Below, piece after piece: positions 54,190 to 64,000 of a DNA stretch of 64,000 bases. The translations under genes and the position numbers were made by a program. The notes below the pieces were generated by a model. The model was not told the origin of the DNA. It did not search any database and was given only the letters and a program-made list of their open reading frames with translations. The DNA lies in assembly GCF_030272615.1 (NCBI RefSeq), contig NC_081410.1, positions 119,910,640 to 119,974,639 of the forward strand, written 5' to 3'. Positions within the stretch are counted from its first letter, which is position 1. Every line of letters starts with the position of its first letter. This stretch comes from Cryptomeria japonica (Eukaryota; Streptophyta; Pinopsida; Cupressales; Cupressaceae).

Positions 54190-55785
54190 TGTAATGTCCC
54201 CTTCTCAACAATAATCAGTTCAGTTGGTCGATAGCCTATTCCGGAGACCCGTAGGCTAGTCGGAAGTAGAAATTAGGGTTTCCTACTTCTAGGGGAATGT
54301 CTCGACGTTTTTGGTGGCTTGCATGTTGGAGTTTTAAAGTTTTGATTATGGATTCCTTCTGGGTTTTCAAAAAGCTTTGCAATGATGGTACATTCATAAC
54401 AAGCAATGAAGTTTGGTAAACTTACTATTTTTAGTAAGTAGGGGCAAGGACAGGTCATTTCTTTGGGTTTTTTTTTGGTTTTCTGAGAGCTTTGCGATGG
54501 TGTGACATGCAAATGAATCTAAAGACTTTTCAGGACTTACTATTTTTAGTAAGTTGCGATGGCTGCTCAAAATGTGGTTAAAATGCATTTGGACACACTT
54601 ACTATTTTTAGCAGTATGCTATTTTTAGTAAGTGCTCTTTATAACAGTGCTATTTTTGGCAAGGTTTTTGCAGCTCAGTGCAGTGGCTATATTTGGCAGG
54701 CCAGTTCTCTAAGTTTGATCTCCTATATTCTTGGAGCTTGTTTTGGCAAGTTTAGCATTTGATGGAAAATGGTGTTTCAAGCTGAATAATAAATTAAGGC
54801 AAAATGGATGATTTATTAACGGATTGCTTAAGTTATATTTAAAGTCATTTTCTCAATTATATGTTGGGCGCTCATATTATGTATTATTTGCATTTTAATA
54901 AAGTGCCTTGTCTAGGCAAAATGGGACGACTTGGTGAAGGGATGAAATGAAATGCAAATTAAAAAAAAAAAAAGTAAATTTGAATTCCATTGTTAAGTCT
55001 CGCATTGGAGGGAAAAGGAGGTTCAATTTGGGAGAAAGTTATAAATAAGTGTCTTGGCCTTCATTTGAGACTATTTATTGCCTATCATAACGAAGTGTTG
55101 CCGAAATCATTTTAGACTTTGCTTCGAGGAATGCATACCTCCTAGTCTCCTTCGGTTTCGTGCTTGAAAGATAGCCCCTAGTTAAATATTGTGACTCTTT
55201 CTCACTCAGAGGAGTAGATTGAGCTTAATGAAGATGAAGTTATTTGATGCTTTCTGATTTTGGAGTGTTGTTTTCAATCTTGGAGTTTGTTGTTTGGTAT
55301 GGAGCTGATCGTGAAATTCATTCATAGGACTCTGAGAGTTCAGTTGCTGCATCTAGGTATTTTCCTATGTTTTCATCTTGGTTAGGCAATTCCTTTTGCT
55401 AAGTTTCGTGGTGTTTGGTGTTGATTTGGATTTTATTACCAAAATCGCCCTCCTTACCTGGTCGTACCATGTATGTGAATGCCTTGGGAAGCATGCATTA
55501 AATATGTTGATCCGATTTGCAGCTAGTGGCTGGTCTTGGCTTGGGCGCTTCCTCTTCAGGGATCATTTGCATTTGATTTCAAGTCATTCGGAGTTGTGTG
55601 GGCGAAGTTATGAGCATTTATGTGATTTCTCTTCTTGCTGGTCTGTTATTTCAGTTTGTTGTTCTTTATATCAGACCCAAGTTATTTACCTATTTGGATC
55701 CTTTTCATATGCTGGATGGCTCATATTTGTTAGAGGATCAATTCCTAACATTTTGGTATGTTTTGGTATCAATTTTATACAGAGT
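54190..55785 (+). mobile_element. LTR of family TGTAATG, plus strand, 3' end not found
   Basis: Starts TGTAATGTCCCCTTCTC inside hAT relic 3 and parallels the minus-strand copy (attagggtttcctact, AGTAAGT hairpins, then the gcatctagg region near 55355). The right boundary is unclear: the sequence meets the hAT element at about 55786, and the remainder of hAT relic 3 expected beyond it was not found. The 167-codon frame at 55378 is not a recognised gene. Confidence 0.6.
54420..54634 (+). repeat. Repeated 20-bp hairpin motif ACTTACTA-TTTT-TAGTAAGT
   Basis: The perfect inverted repeat ACTTACTATTTTTAGTAAGT occurs at 54420-54439 and 54535-54554. A doubled, partly broken form lies at 54597-54634. 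The first two lie in a larger ~115-bp repeat that also shares the agctttgc.atgg block. A degenerate copy lies in the minus-strand LTR near 50665. Confidence 0.88.
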
Positions 55786-56207
55786 TACCGGAAACGGCAC
55801 CTCCTCCCCCCAAATACCCATTCCGGCGTATTTGATACGGATACGGATACGATACGGCTGCCATATGTTCTCAAAACGTGACTGGGCGTTTTTAAAACTT
55901 GCTATTTTTTTTTTGCCGTGTCACAAAAACTTGCCCGTTTTCCAAACGTTTCAGATTCGTTTGGATAGGCATTCTAAAAAAATCTACAGTAAACAGCCGA
56001 TGCAATGCACAAATTATAGATATTTTCCTATAAATACATGGTCGGGCAGCACTATAATTCATCCAGTTTACACAATTAGCTTGAATTTTCTCATTTCCGT
56101 AGCTTTGGCTTGTAAATTTCTTTTTCTAGATTTTGGTGATAGGAGTTTACACAGGGGCAGTTGCGGTGATAGGAGTTTCTCTGCAGCTTCACTCACTTCT
56201 TTGCACG

Positions 56208-56291
56208 GCAGCTCCAACTCGCGCGACAGCAGCTTCAACTCACACGGCGGCAGCTTCAACTCGCGCGGTAGCAGCTTCAACTTGGCCGACA
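56208..56291 (+). repeat. 21-bp tandem repeat, four units, CpG-rich
   Basis: Units 56208, 56229, 56250 and 56271 of the form gcagcttcaactcgcgcggca. GC- and CpG-rich in an AT-rich leader, about 700 bp before the transposase start. It can be read as a 7-residue repeat (SSFNSRG) in a 247-codon frame, but that frame has no other support. Confidence 0.88.
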
Positions 56292-56975
56292 GCACCCAAC
56301 TCGTAGGTAGGAAAATATTTATGCCTGTTATAAATTTATGATGTTTTGAAGTTTTGGTTTAAGTTTTATTTTTTTTAATTTAGTTTTAGTTTTATTTATA
56401 TATTAATGTTTAGTTTTACTTCTTCTTTTTTTAATTGATTCACATTTTGATTTAGTTTATTAATTTATTTAGTTTATTAAATATTTAGTTTGATTTATTA
56501 ATATTTATTTAAATTTATTTAACATGATTTATATTTAGCTTTATAACTTTTTTAAATTTTAATAGTTGTAGATTTAATTTTTTTTATTTAACAATACTTT
56601 TATACTTGATTTTTTAAAATTTATTGTACACAATATATAATTATAATATTATAATTTTTAGATTATATGTTTTGTAAAATTAATTTTTAAATAGTAAATA
56701 AGCATATAATATTATTTAAGTTACATTATCAAATTTTTTTTATTTAGTTTATTAAATATTTAGTGTGACTTGTTAATATTTACTTAAAATTTATTTAACA
56801 TAATTTATATTTATTTTTATTTATTAATTAGTAATTTTATTTTAATAGTTGTAGTTTTAGTTTTACATTCTTAAATCGATTTTTAAATTATCATTTGTGT
56901 TTTATATTAAAGTTAATGTATAATTATTTATATTTTGTAATTTTATTAAATTATGTTTTTTGTAGGACAATAATC

Positions 56976-59402
56976 ATGGCGACATCATCATCATCATCAG
57001 CCGAAAACGACAAATGGATCAAACCAAACCCTAGGTTTCCATTATGGAAATATGTCACCATCCTTGAAAAATTTCAACGTGGTGGAGGTTTTAAATGGAA
57101 GTGTCACGAATGTTTAAAAGATTACAATGGTTCTTATACTAGGGTTCGTGGGCACCTTTGCCACATAAAAGGTACAGGATGTGAAGTATGTCCTGGCCCA
57201 AATATTGGTAATCATCCAGGGAATGGATTGTCAGCATTGTCAGCAAAGAAGATTGCAAAATATCAGAAAGAAGAGGATGAAGCTAATATTTGGGCTCAAA
57301 CATCGAATCAAAGGCCAAGTCTAAGTCTCAATAGACCCCCTTTGCATCCAACTTCAGGAACCTCTATTGGTCACAAGAGGACCAATTTAGGACCTCTTGA
57401 AAAGGCATTTAATTTGCAGAGTCAAGAGGATACAGATCAGAATATTGCACGTTGCCTGTATGCGAATGGAATTTCATTCAATGTGGTTCGCTCTCCATTT
57501 TGGCAGGAGATGGTTAGGTCAATTAATGAAGCCCCAAAAGGATACAAAGGTCCAGGGTACAAGAAGGTTCGTACAACCCTTTTGTCTAAAGAAAAAGATA
57601 TTATTGACAAAAAATTGCAAGTGATTCAAAATTCATGGAAAATCTCAGGGGTTTCTATCATTTCTGATGGATGGAAGGATGTTAGAAATAGGCCACTAAT
57701 AAATGTGGTTGCAATGAGCCCAAAGGGGGCTATGTTTTTGAAAGCAGTCGAATGCAATGCAGAAGAGAAAGATACCCAATTCATTGCCAACATTCTAATT
57801 GAGGCAATTGAGTCAGTGGGACCAAAAAATGTTGTTCAGGTAATCGCTGATAATGCAAAAGTGTGTAGAGCAGCAGGGTTGGTCATTGAAGCAAGGTATC
57901 CAAACATTTGGTGGACCCCTTGTGTAGTTCATTCTTTGAACTTGATGCTCCAAAAAATTGGCAAAATTTAATGGATACATAAAATCTATGAAGAAGCCAA
58001 AGAAATTTAGATGTTCATTTGTAATCATCATATGTCACAGGCCATTTACAAACAGTTCGCCAAGCAAGAGTTGCTAAAGGTATGTTTTGTATTAAAATTA
58101 TTTTAACATTTTTTTTTTTAAATTTGAAATATTTGTAAGATTTATATGTTTCTAATTTTTTTTATTATTTAATTAAAGGTGGTTGAGACACACTTTGCCA
58201 CGCACTACATTGTTCGCAAAAGGCTTGTGGATGTCAAACAAGCCTTGAAAAGTATGGTGATAAGTGATGTTTGGGCAATTTGGAGGCAATCTCAAACAGA
58301 TAGAGCAACTAATATCAAAAGATTTATTCTTGATGATGATTGGTGGGCTCAAATAGATTATTTACTATCCTTCACTGAGCCAATATACACCCTCATTCAT
58401 CGTTGTGATACTGATCAACCAATATTGGGTGACATCTATGATTGCATAGATACAATGGTGGAACAAGTCAGAGATATCATTATAGCAAAAGAGCAAGATC
58501 CCTCTGAATTTTTTTATAGGCAAATATATAAGATCATCAAGAAGAGATGGGATAAAATGACGACTCCTTTGCAACTTTTGGCATATGCTTTGAATCCCAA
58601 GTACTACCATGCTAATATGTTGGCATGGCCAAATAGGACAGCACCAAATATGGATGTTGAAGATGTTGAGAGCTATAGAAAAGCTTTCAAAAAAATGTTT
58701 ACAGATCCTAGAATTGCTAAGGAGATTCGAGATGAGTTTGGGACATTTGCATCCTCTGATGGAACTTATGCAAATGTTGATGCAATGGCTGATAAAAAAG
58801 AAATGGATCCTATAAAATGGTGGAACTTCCATGGTGCTACAACTAGACATTTGCAAAAATTGGCTATCAAACTTCTATCACAGGCTTGAGTTTATATGAA
58901 TTATGTTGTAATTTAAATTATTTTTTATTTAAATTTTTATTTGATAAATTGATTGTTTTGTAACTTATAAATTATAATATAAACTTTTTTACAAGTTTCA
59001 AGTTCTTCTGCATCTGAGAGGAACTAGAGTACATATGGCTTCATCCATTCTATGAAACGAAATAGGTTGGCAGCCAGCAAAGCAGAAGACCTTGTATACG
59101 TGCATTCTAATCTTCGCCTCCTGTCGCATTCCTCCGAAGACTACATGAAAGGACCTAGTAGACTTTGGGATGTACAACCTGAGATGAGTGACATTGATGT
59201 ATTTGTAAATTCATTGACTCATCTCAATCCCATTGTTGATCATTCTGACATAGTAGGAGGATCCTCTGGTGAATCTTCAGTGCGTTCTGAGAGTCTAGTT
59301 GGTGGCCGCACTCAATCCAACTATCCTAACTCTTCGGATAATTTTGATGATCTAGATCTCCAGTTTCAGGAGAATAGTGATGATATTTTTGATAGCATGT
59401 GA
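56976..59402 (+). pseudogene. hAT-like transposase, BED finger + DUF659 + dimerisation
   Basis: Start ATG at 56976 follows a TTTTGTAG acceptor-like run. A BED finger (WKCHECLKDYNG...VRGHLCH) comes first, then DUF659 with FNVVRSPFWQEM, SIISDGWKDVRNRPLI (Asp) and VQVIADNAKVCRAAG (Asp). Exon one runs past in-frame stops at 57969 and 58008 to 58079. The intron 58080-58178 has GT...AG. Exon two (58179-58888) holds the middle domain. Exon three (58996-59402) has SSSSASERN, a stop at 59025, then FIHSMKRNRLAASKAEDLV. The second donor site is degenerate. It would cut and move the transposon; here it has three stops. Confidence 0.88.
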
Positions 59403-59555
59403 TTCTACCAAACTATTAATGTATTTGAGTTTTGTTTTAATAATAAAACTATATATAAGCATAGTCTTTTAGAATATGTCGCCAATTATGTGTCCATATT
59501 GCTTTCACAATAATGAAAATCTTCTCTATTAACTTAGAAAATTATGTTAAATATA

Positions 59556-59643
59556 TATATGTATGTGTTTTTATGAATGCCGTATCTTGCCGTTCCATAT
59601 TGTTTTTATATATGTATGTGTTTTTATGAATGCCGTATCTTGC
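59556..59643. repeat. 53-bp period duplication at hAT 3' end
   Basis: A 36-bp block, tatgtatgtgtttttatgaa then tgccgtatcttgcc, occurs twice at 53-bp spacing. The equivalent block at 47500-47530 in the MITE is present once. Confidence 0.8.
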
Positions 59644-59650
59644 CCACCAA

Positions 59651-62600
59651 GAGATTGCTTTGCTGATGCAGAGCTCCAACAAACACAAACTAAGGGAGAT
59701 CTTTCTCCCAACTCACCTACTCAAATAGGTGACAACTCTTCTCAAACTCTCAAGAACCCCACATGGCTAATAGGTGCTCAATAGGCTTCAACAACCCAAA
59801 AGTGAGTCCATGCTTCCCAACCCTTGTCCAACCATTGGAATCCATTAGATTAGGTTCAACAAACTTGTTCAAAGGTCAAATTGAGTCTCCCAACAATTAG
59901 ACCTAACCAAACTCTTTAACCCCACCCACACAAACTCAACTCCTATTAGGACTCGAACTTGTCCCTAGGTATGACTCACAATGCCAAGGGAATACTCACC
60001 AACCCAAGGGATTTCATGACACCCTTGAAGAGACTCCTCAACATAGGCAACGCACTACTCTTGACCCACCCATCCACCCTAATGGCCATAAAAAAAACTT
60101 GCTGCTATATCACTGGTTCATTGTGACAGCCACAACCTTGTTTAGAACAGTCATAAAAATCTGAGCCATCTCCCCTCTCTAGGGCTTACTATCACCTTCA
60201 AAGGTCACTAAGGACTCCCACACACCTTTCCCAATGGTCTTCCACTCACCAAACTCATTCATCTCATCACATTCACAAAATCTCAGTCCACTAGGTCTTT
60301 AGGACAGCAATATAACCAGTTTTAGGACAGTCATAAAAATGGTGAGTATTTTGACCAATCAAGGGCCACAAATGATTGTTTAGGGTCTGCACTAACCCCT
60401 CACACCTTCCCAACCCTTCACCCAACTTCTGGGAGCCCAATCTTGCACTCTCACCACCCAAACACCATCAATTCACTGTCATTTCCAGACTGAGACACAA
60501 AAAACTCAGATTTGTGTCACCTTTTAGCACGTGCCAACCTCTTCATGGGACCCTGTAAAGAAGAAAATATGAAAATAGACATTTACAAGGGTCATCCCAT
60601 CCAATGACATGGGTTTTTTATGGTGGGATGATCAAAAATTACATTATTTTATGTCACTGGATACCCTAGCAAGGGTTTGTGACAGTTTTCACAAAAATTG
60701 ATATAACTTCTTCAAAACATAATGAAATCAAATGAAACAAAAGCCAAATTTTAGGGGATTCTCTCCTCTTTCATTATCAAAAGGTTTCCAATGCCAAGAG
60801 ACATGTTTTCACAGAGAAATTTGCAGCATATCAGACTGTTACGCCTGGGAAACAAGGAATATGCAAGGTAAAAACTTCACTTTTCATTAATTGTGCACTC
60901 TTACATCACCCAACCAACCCTTTGGTTGATGAAATAGGGGTATATATAGGTTCTTAAATCCTCCCCACATCCATAACCACCATTTGAATGTTAACCAGCC
61001 TCTAACCACCTTTAATGTACTTTTTGCAACAAAACTTACATTGACAACTTTTGTCAATTTTGACAACTTTTGCACAACTTGACTCCAAACCTAAAATAGG
61101 ACCTCTATGACCTCAAACCACTATGAATACATTCAAATAGGCCCAAATATCCTCCATACATGATGAAATACCCCATTTGAGGCCTTTGACACACTTTCAC
61201 CTAATAATGACAATTTTGACAACAATGAGACTATCAGGGCCCCATATTGAACTCAAACATTACAAATTGGTCTCAAGGACCTTATTACATGAAGAATGGT
61301 CATTCATGACCTTATTACATCTTGACATGTCATTAAAACTTGAAATAACTTAACAAGGCCAAAAAGAAGCACATGGCCACCTAGGTGCTCCTGCACCATT
61401 TGCCTGATACGAGACATCTGCAGGGCATTCTTAGCAACTCTCAATATTATTTTCGTTCTTTTGACAAATACCATTTGAAACGATACATTCCACCACTGAC
61501 TTCATTTAGACACCAATTTCATTTAACCTTCATATTACCAGGAATTGGTGTGCAATGTGTCCATGCAAAGTCTTTCTAGCGTGGCATTGTGATCAAGAAT
61601 CAAATCTACAAAAGCACTTAGCTTCAGCCTTTCAGCATTTCAATGCCACTACATCTATACAAATTCAGCTTCCTACTTTTAAATAGGAATTTGAGGATTT
61701 AGAAATTGGCTGAATAGTAAACAAGAAATTGTAATGATAATTGATAAAATCATAAAAGAACCTGAATAAACAGCTGGTTTCTAAAGGTTTGGCTTGAAAT
61801 TGTATGATTGAGAGATGAACGTATCAGACTCCCATTAACAAATATTTGTTAATAAGCAACCTAGATGAATGTTAAATAATCAATCTTATACTATGACACA
61901 TTAATACCAAGATTGGTACTTTTAGCACTATAATTCTCTTTTATTATAGGTAACCAGTCTGATATTAATTCTGATCTTTAATTAACAGAGGGTTTGATTC
62001 AAATCCCCTCAAAGATAATTTTTATGCAGTGAGTCTACTAGTACATTCTAAATGATTCTATCATACAGCCTGCTTTTTAAATGACAAGGTTTATGGTTAC
62101 TGGTTACAGACTTACAATTACACAACTCCAACAAACAATACACCAAAAATGGGAAGACTGGAAATTTTTTAGTTTGAGGTAATGCTGGGGCATTTTTTTT
62201 TCTTTTTAAGTTCTACTCTGAATAGATTTATATTAGAGTTAGAATTCTGAATACTAAAGAGGCTTTTACTTATAATCTATACACTAATGGGGGATTAGGT
62301 AGAAAACATTAAGCTGTACATAAAATAGAAGATCCTTATTTTTTAATATTTCAAAATTATTTACTAATTATGTTACAATAAGCTATTGAGTCTAAAAAGC
62401 AATCAGTTAATAACATCTCTAACAGAATATCACAAAAAAGGAACTAACAATCCAGGGCCAAAGACAAAATGAGCACTTCAAATTGCATCAAAACCAACAA
62501 CTATAACTAGCAGTACACATGTTGTCTCTGCTTTACAAATTACAGCTATATGATCTTATATAGTGACCAAAATATTACTCATTAATACACATATCAACTA

Positions 62601-64000
62601 GCACTTTCAACTTCTTTATCGAGTGCTTCAACACTTGCGGGTATTGCAAAGGTGTAAGTATTAGGCATAGATCTGTTAACTTCATTTATGTTTGTGCATG
62701 GTTGTGTATGTTTATGTGTTATATTAGATATGTATAACACACGAACATATAGACATACAAACATATATCGTAAAAAAGAAAGAACTATAAAAGAAGCTTA
62801 AGAAGCCTACTTTCAATTAATTTGCAGAATTTTAAGTCGCTGGTGAAGCCTCTGTCGCGTGACTAGAAAACAACACGTATTCACTTTGACTTCGACTAAT
62901 TTCTCCTCTGCAACAAGCTGAATGAATAACCTGCTGCCGCGCAATGTGATAAATAGCAAATTCTGTAGACTTTTTAGGGTTTTCGCGGTAGTTTTGTCTT
63001 TTGTAGGCTTTCTGCGATTTTTATCCAATTAAACACGCATTTTTTTTGTGATTAAAACATGAAATAATCGTTGACAATTGGTAAAAATCATTGACCAATT
63101 AATTCCAACTTTTTGGGGAGAAAAATTGGCTCCAATTCCGATTCCTGATTAATCAAGTATAATCGCATTTTTTTGGCAAATTGTTGCTTCTATGATACAA
63201 ACACTAGGCTCAGGTGGCAGTTTAACCCATTCCTGTGTCTGTGCTCTCGTGAAGGGTAGGGTGAAATGTCTCACCCTCTCTGGGACACTGAACATTTGAA
63301 TAGTAGAAGTAGAATACCTTCTTGTTCTTTAATTAATTTAATAATTGATGAGGGTAGAACCCGAGACACAGAAAAATACAGCGATTTGCAACAAAAGATT
63401 ATATTGATATTATTTGAAAACTATCTTCAATACATGCAAATGCCAACAAGAGGAATAAATCCTCACAGGCTGTAACAGATTACAGCTTTCTGAATGTCCT
63501 AGAAAACCCCTTTCTCAGAATCGAACTTTTCCCACCCAAAAACTATTACAAGATTACCCAAAATGAGTCCTAAATAGCCTCCCTAGGATTTGGAGCCAAA
63601 ATTACAATTTGAAAATTAAAATTTGGCGGATAGGCGCCAAAACATGAAATTGGAAATTCTAAAATTGAGCCAAATTCGAAAACTGGAAACTTTCCGAAAA
63701 GCTGTCCAACTTTCGGCAACCATAACTTTTGATCCAACAATCCGATTGACGTGTCGTTTGAACCGTCGGAAAGCTCTCTGAGTGAAGAATATTCTAAGAA
63801 TCTGCTCTACCAATTCCCGCCATTTTTGGGCCATTCGGGGCCATTTAGTGTCTCAAATCCGACTCGGTAGAATTTTTAGCAGATTTTCAAGAAACTAAAA
63901 CATGAATAACTTTCAAACCATGAATGATTTTGACTTGATTCTTTCACCAAAGTCCTTATTTTTACGTTCTGAAGCTTCATGCAAATTTATGGCTCCATCT
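59651..64000. other. Unclassified, no gene recognised
   Basis: Only short frames without motifs. 59660-61390 may be LTR-like in minus orientation, with a TATATATA box at 60941-60948, but no partner copy or ends were found. The final ~750 bp (63240-64000) also have an LTR-like look but run off the window. 61900-62800 is AT-rich and unremarkable. Confidence 0.4.

Larger units (their letters stand above)
55786..59650 (+). mobile_element. hAT-like DNA transposon with near-complete transposase
   Basis: The coding part is 56976-59402; left-end sequence with repeated gatacg words (55800-55860) and right-end gtatcttgcc words mark its margins. The right end is diverged and carries a 53-bp duplication. 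Precise inverted ends and an 8-bp target duplication could not be fixed, so the limits are approximate. It is the likely parent family of the 47158 MITE. Confidence 0.78.

Noticed and set aside
55598-56341. 247-codon ORF across the LTR and hAT leader
   Set aside because: It crosses the boundary between two different elements, and its Ser/Asn/Arg repeats come from the 21-bp tandem repeat.
59660-61390. Complete LTR or solo LTR on the minus strand
   Set aside because: A TATATATA box is present, but no TG/CA limits, target duplication or partner copy was found; kept only as a note.
1-64000. tRNA or rRNA genes
   Set aside because: The tRNA-like words found are primer binding sites of retroelements; no cloverleaf or rRNA segment was recognised.

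Overview
This is nuclear DNA from a land plant, probably a seed plant with a large, repeat-dense genome. A gymnosperm is plausible, but the sequence alone does not prove it. I found no host gene I could defend. About two thirds of the window is recognisable transposable-element sequence, most of it broken by stops, frameshifts, deletions and later insertions.

Layout. 1-7365: two Ty1/copia retrotransposon remnants on the minus strand. They are fused at 4537-4543, where one reverse transcriptase reading runs directly into the protease end of the other. 7366-8799: no gene; a 21-bp minisatellite. 8800-19768: a complete Ty3/gypsy retrotransposon on the minus strand, with a 5-bp GGGGG target duplication, 284/283-bp LTRs, a decayed tRNA-Asp primer site, gag, protease-RT-RNase H-integrase and an extra coding region in the envelope position. 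It is interrupted by an 876-bp TIR element (11991-12866) and by about 450 bp inside integrase. 21236-29664: a decayed hAT-like (BED finger/DUF659) transposase, split by a 7,193-bp insertion (21581-28773). That insertion has TGTTG...CAACA ends and a 5-bp target duplication but no visible LTR pair. It carries an array of 11 hairpins spaced 166-177 bp and one unrecognised frame of about 1,067 codons. 29870-30795: a LINE ORF1 relic on the minus strand. 32780-35167: a short LTR element (two ~1.08-kb LTRs around 231 bp). 35956-43649: a third copia element on the plus strand with a 1.3-kb LTR-like insert in its 5' LTR. 43694-44692 and 47158-47628: two non-autonomous TIR elements. 49041-50894 and 54190-55785: two oppositely oriented LTRs of one family. 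53341-54189: the 3' end of another hAT transposase. 55786-59650: a nearly complete hAT transposon. 59651-64000: no recognisable gene.

How the parts relate. The gypsy protease-pol frame stays open for about 3.6 kb and is broken only by nonsense codons that fit C-to-T or G-to-A transitions, as expected of a methylated, silenced copy. The gypsy envelope-position protein and the lone protein of the 7.2-kb insertion look alike in plan: an N-terminal globular region, a charged linker and a C-terminal coiled coil. The 47-kb MITE is a deletion derivative of the hAT family whose coding copy lies at 55.8-59.6 kb. In two places a host tandem duplication preserves an uninterrupted copy of an insertion site, so target duplications can be read inside the window. 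The most unusual item is the hairpin array with its downstream long reading frame.
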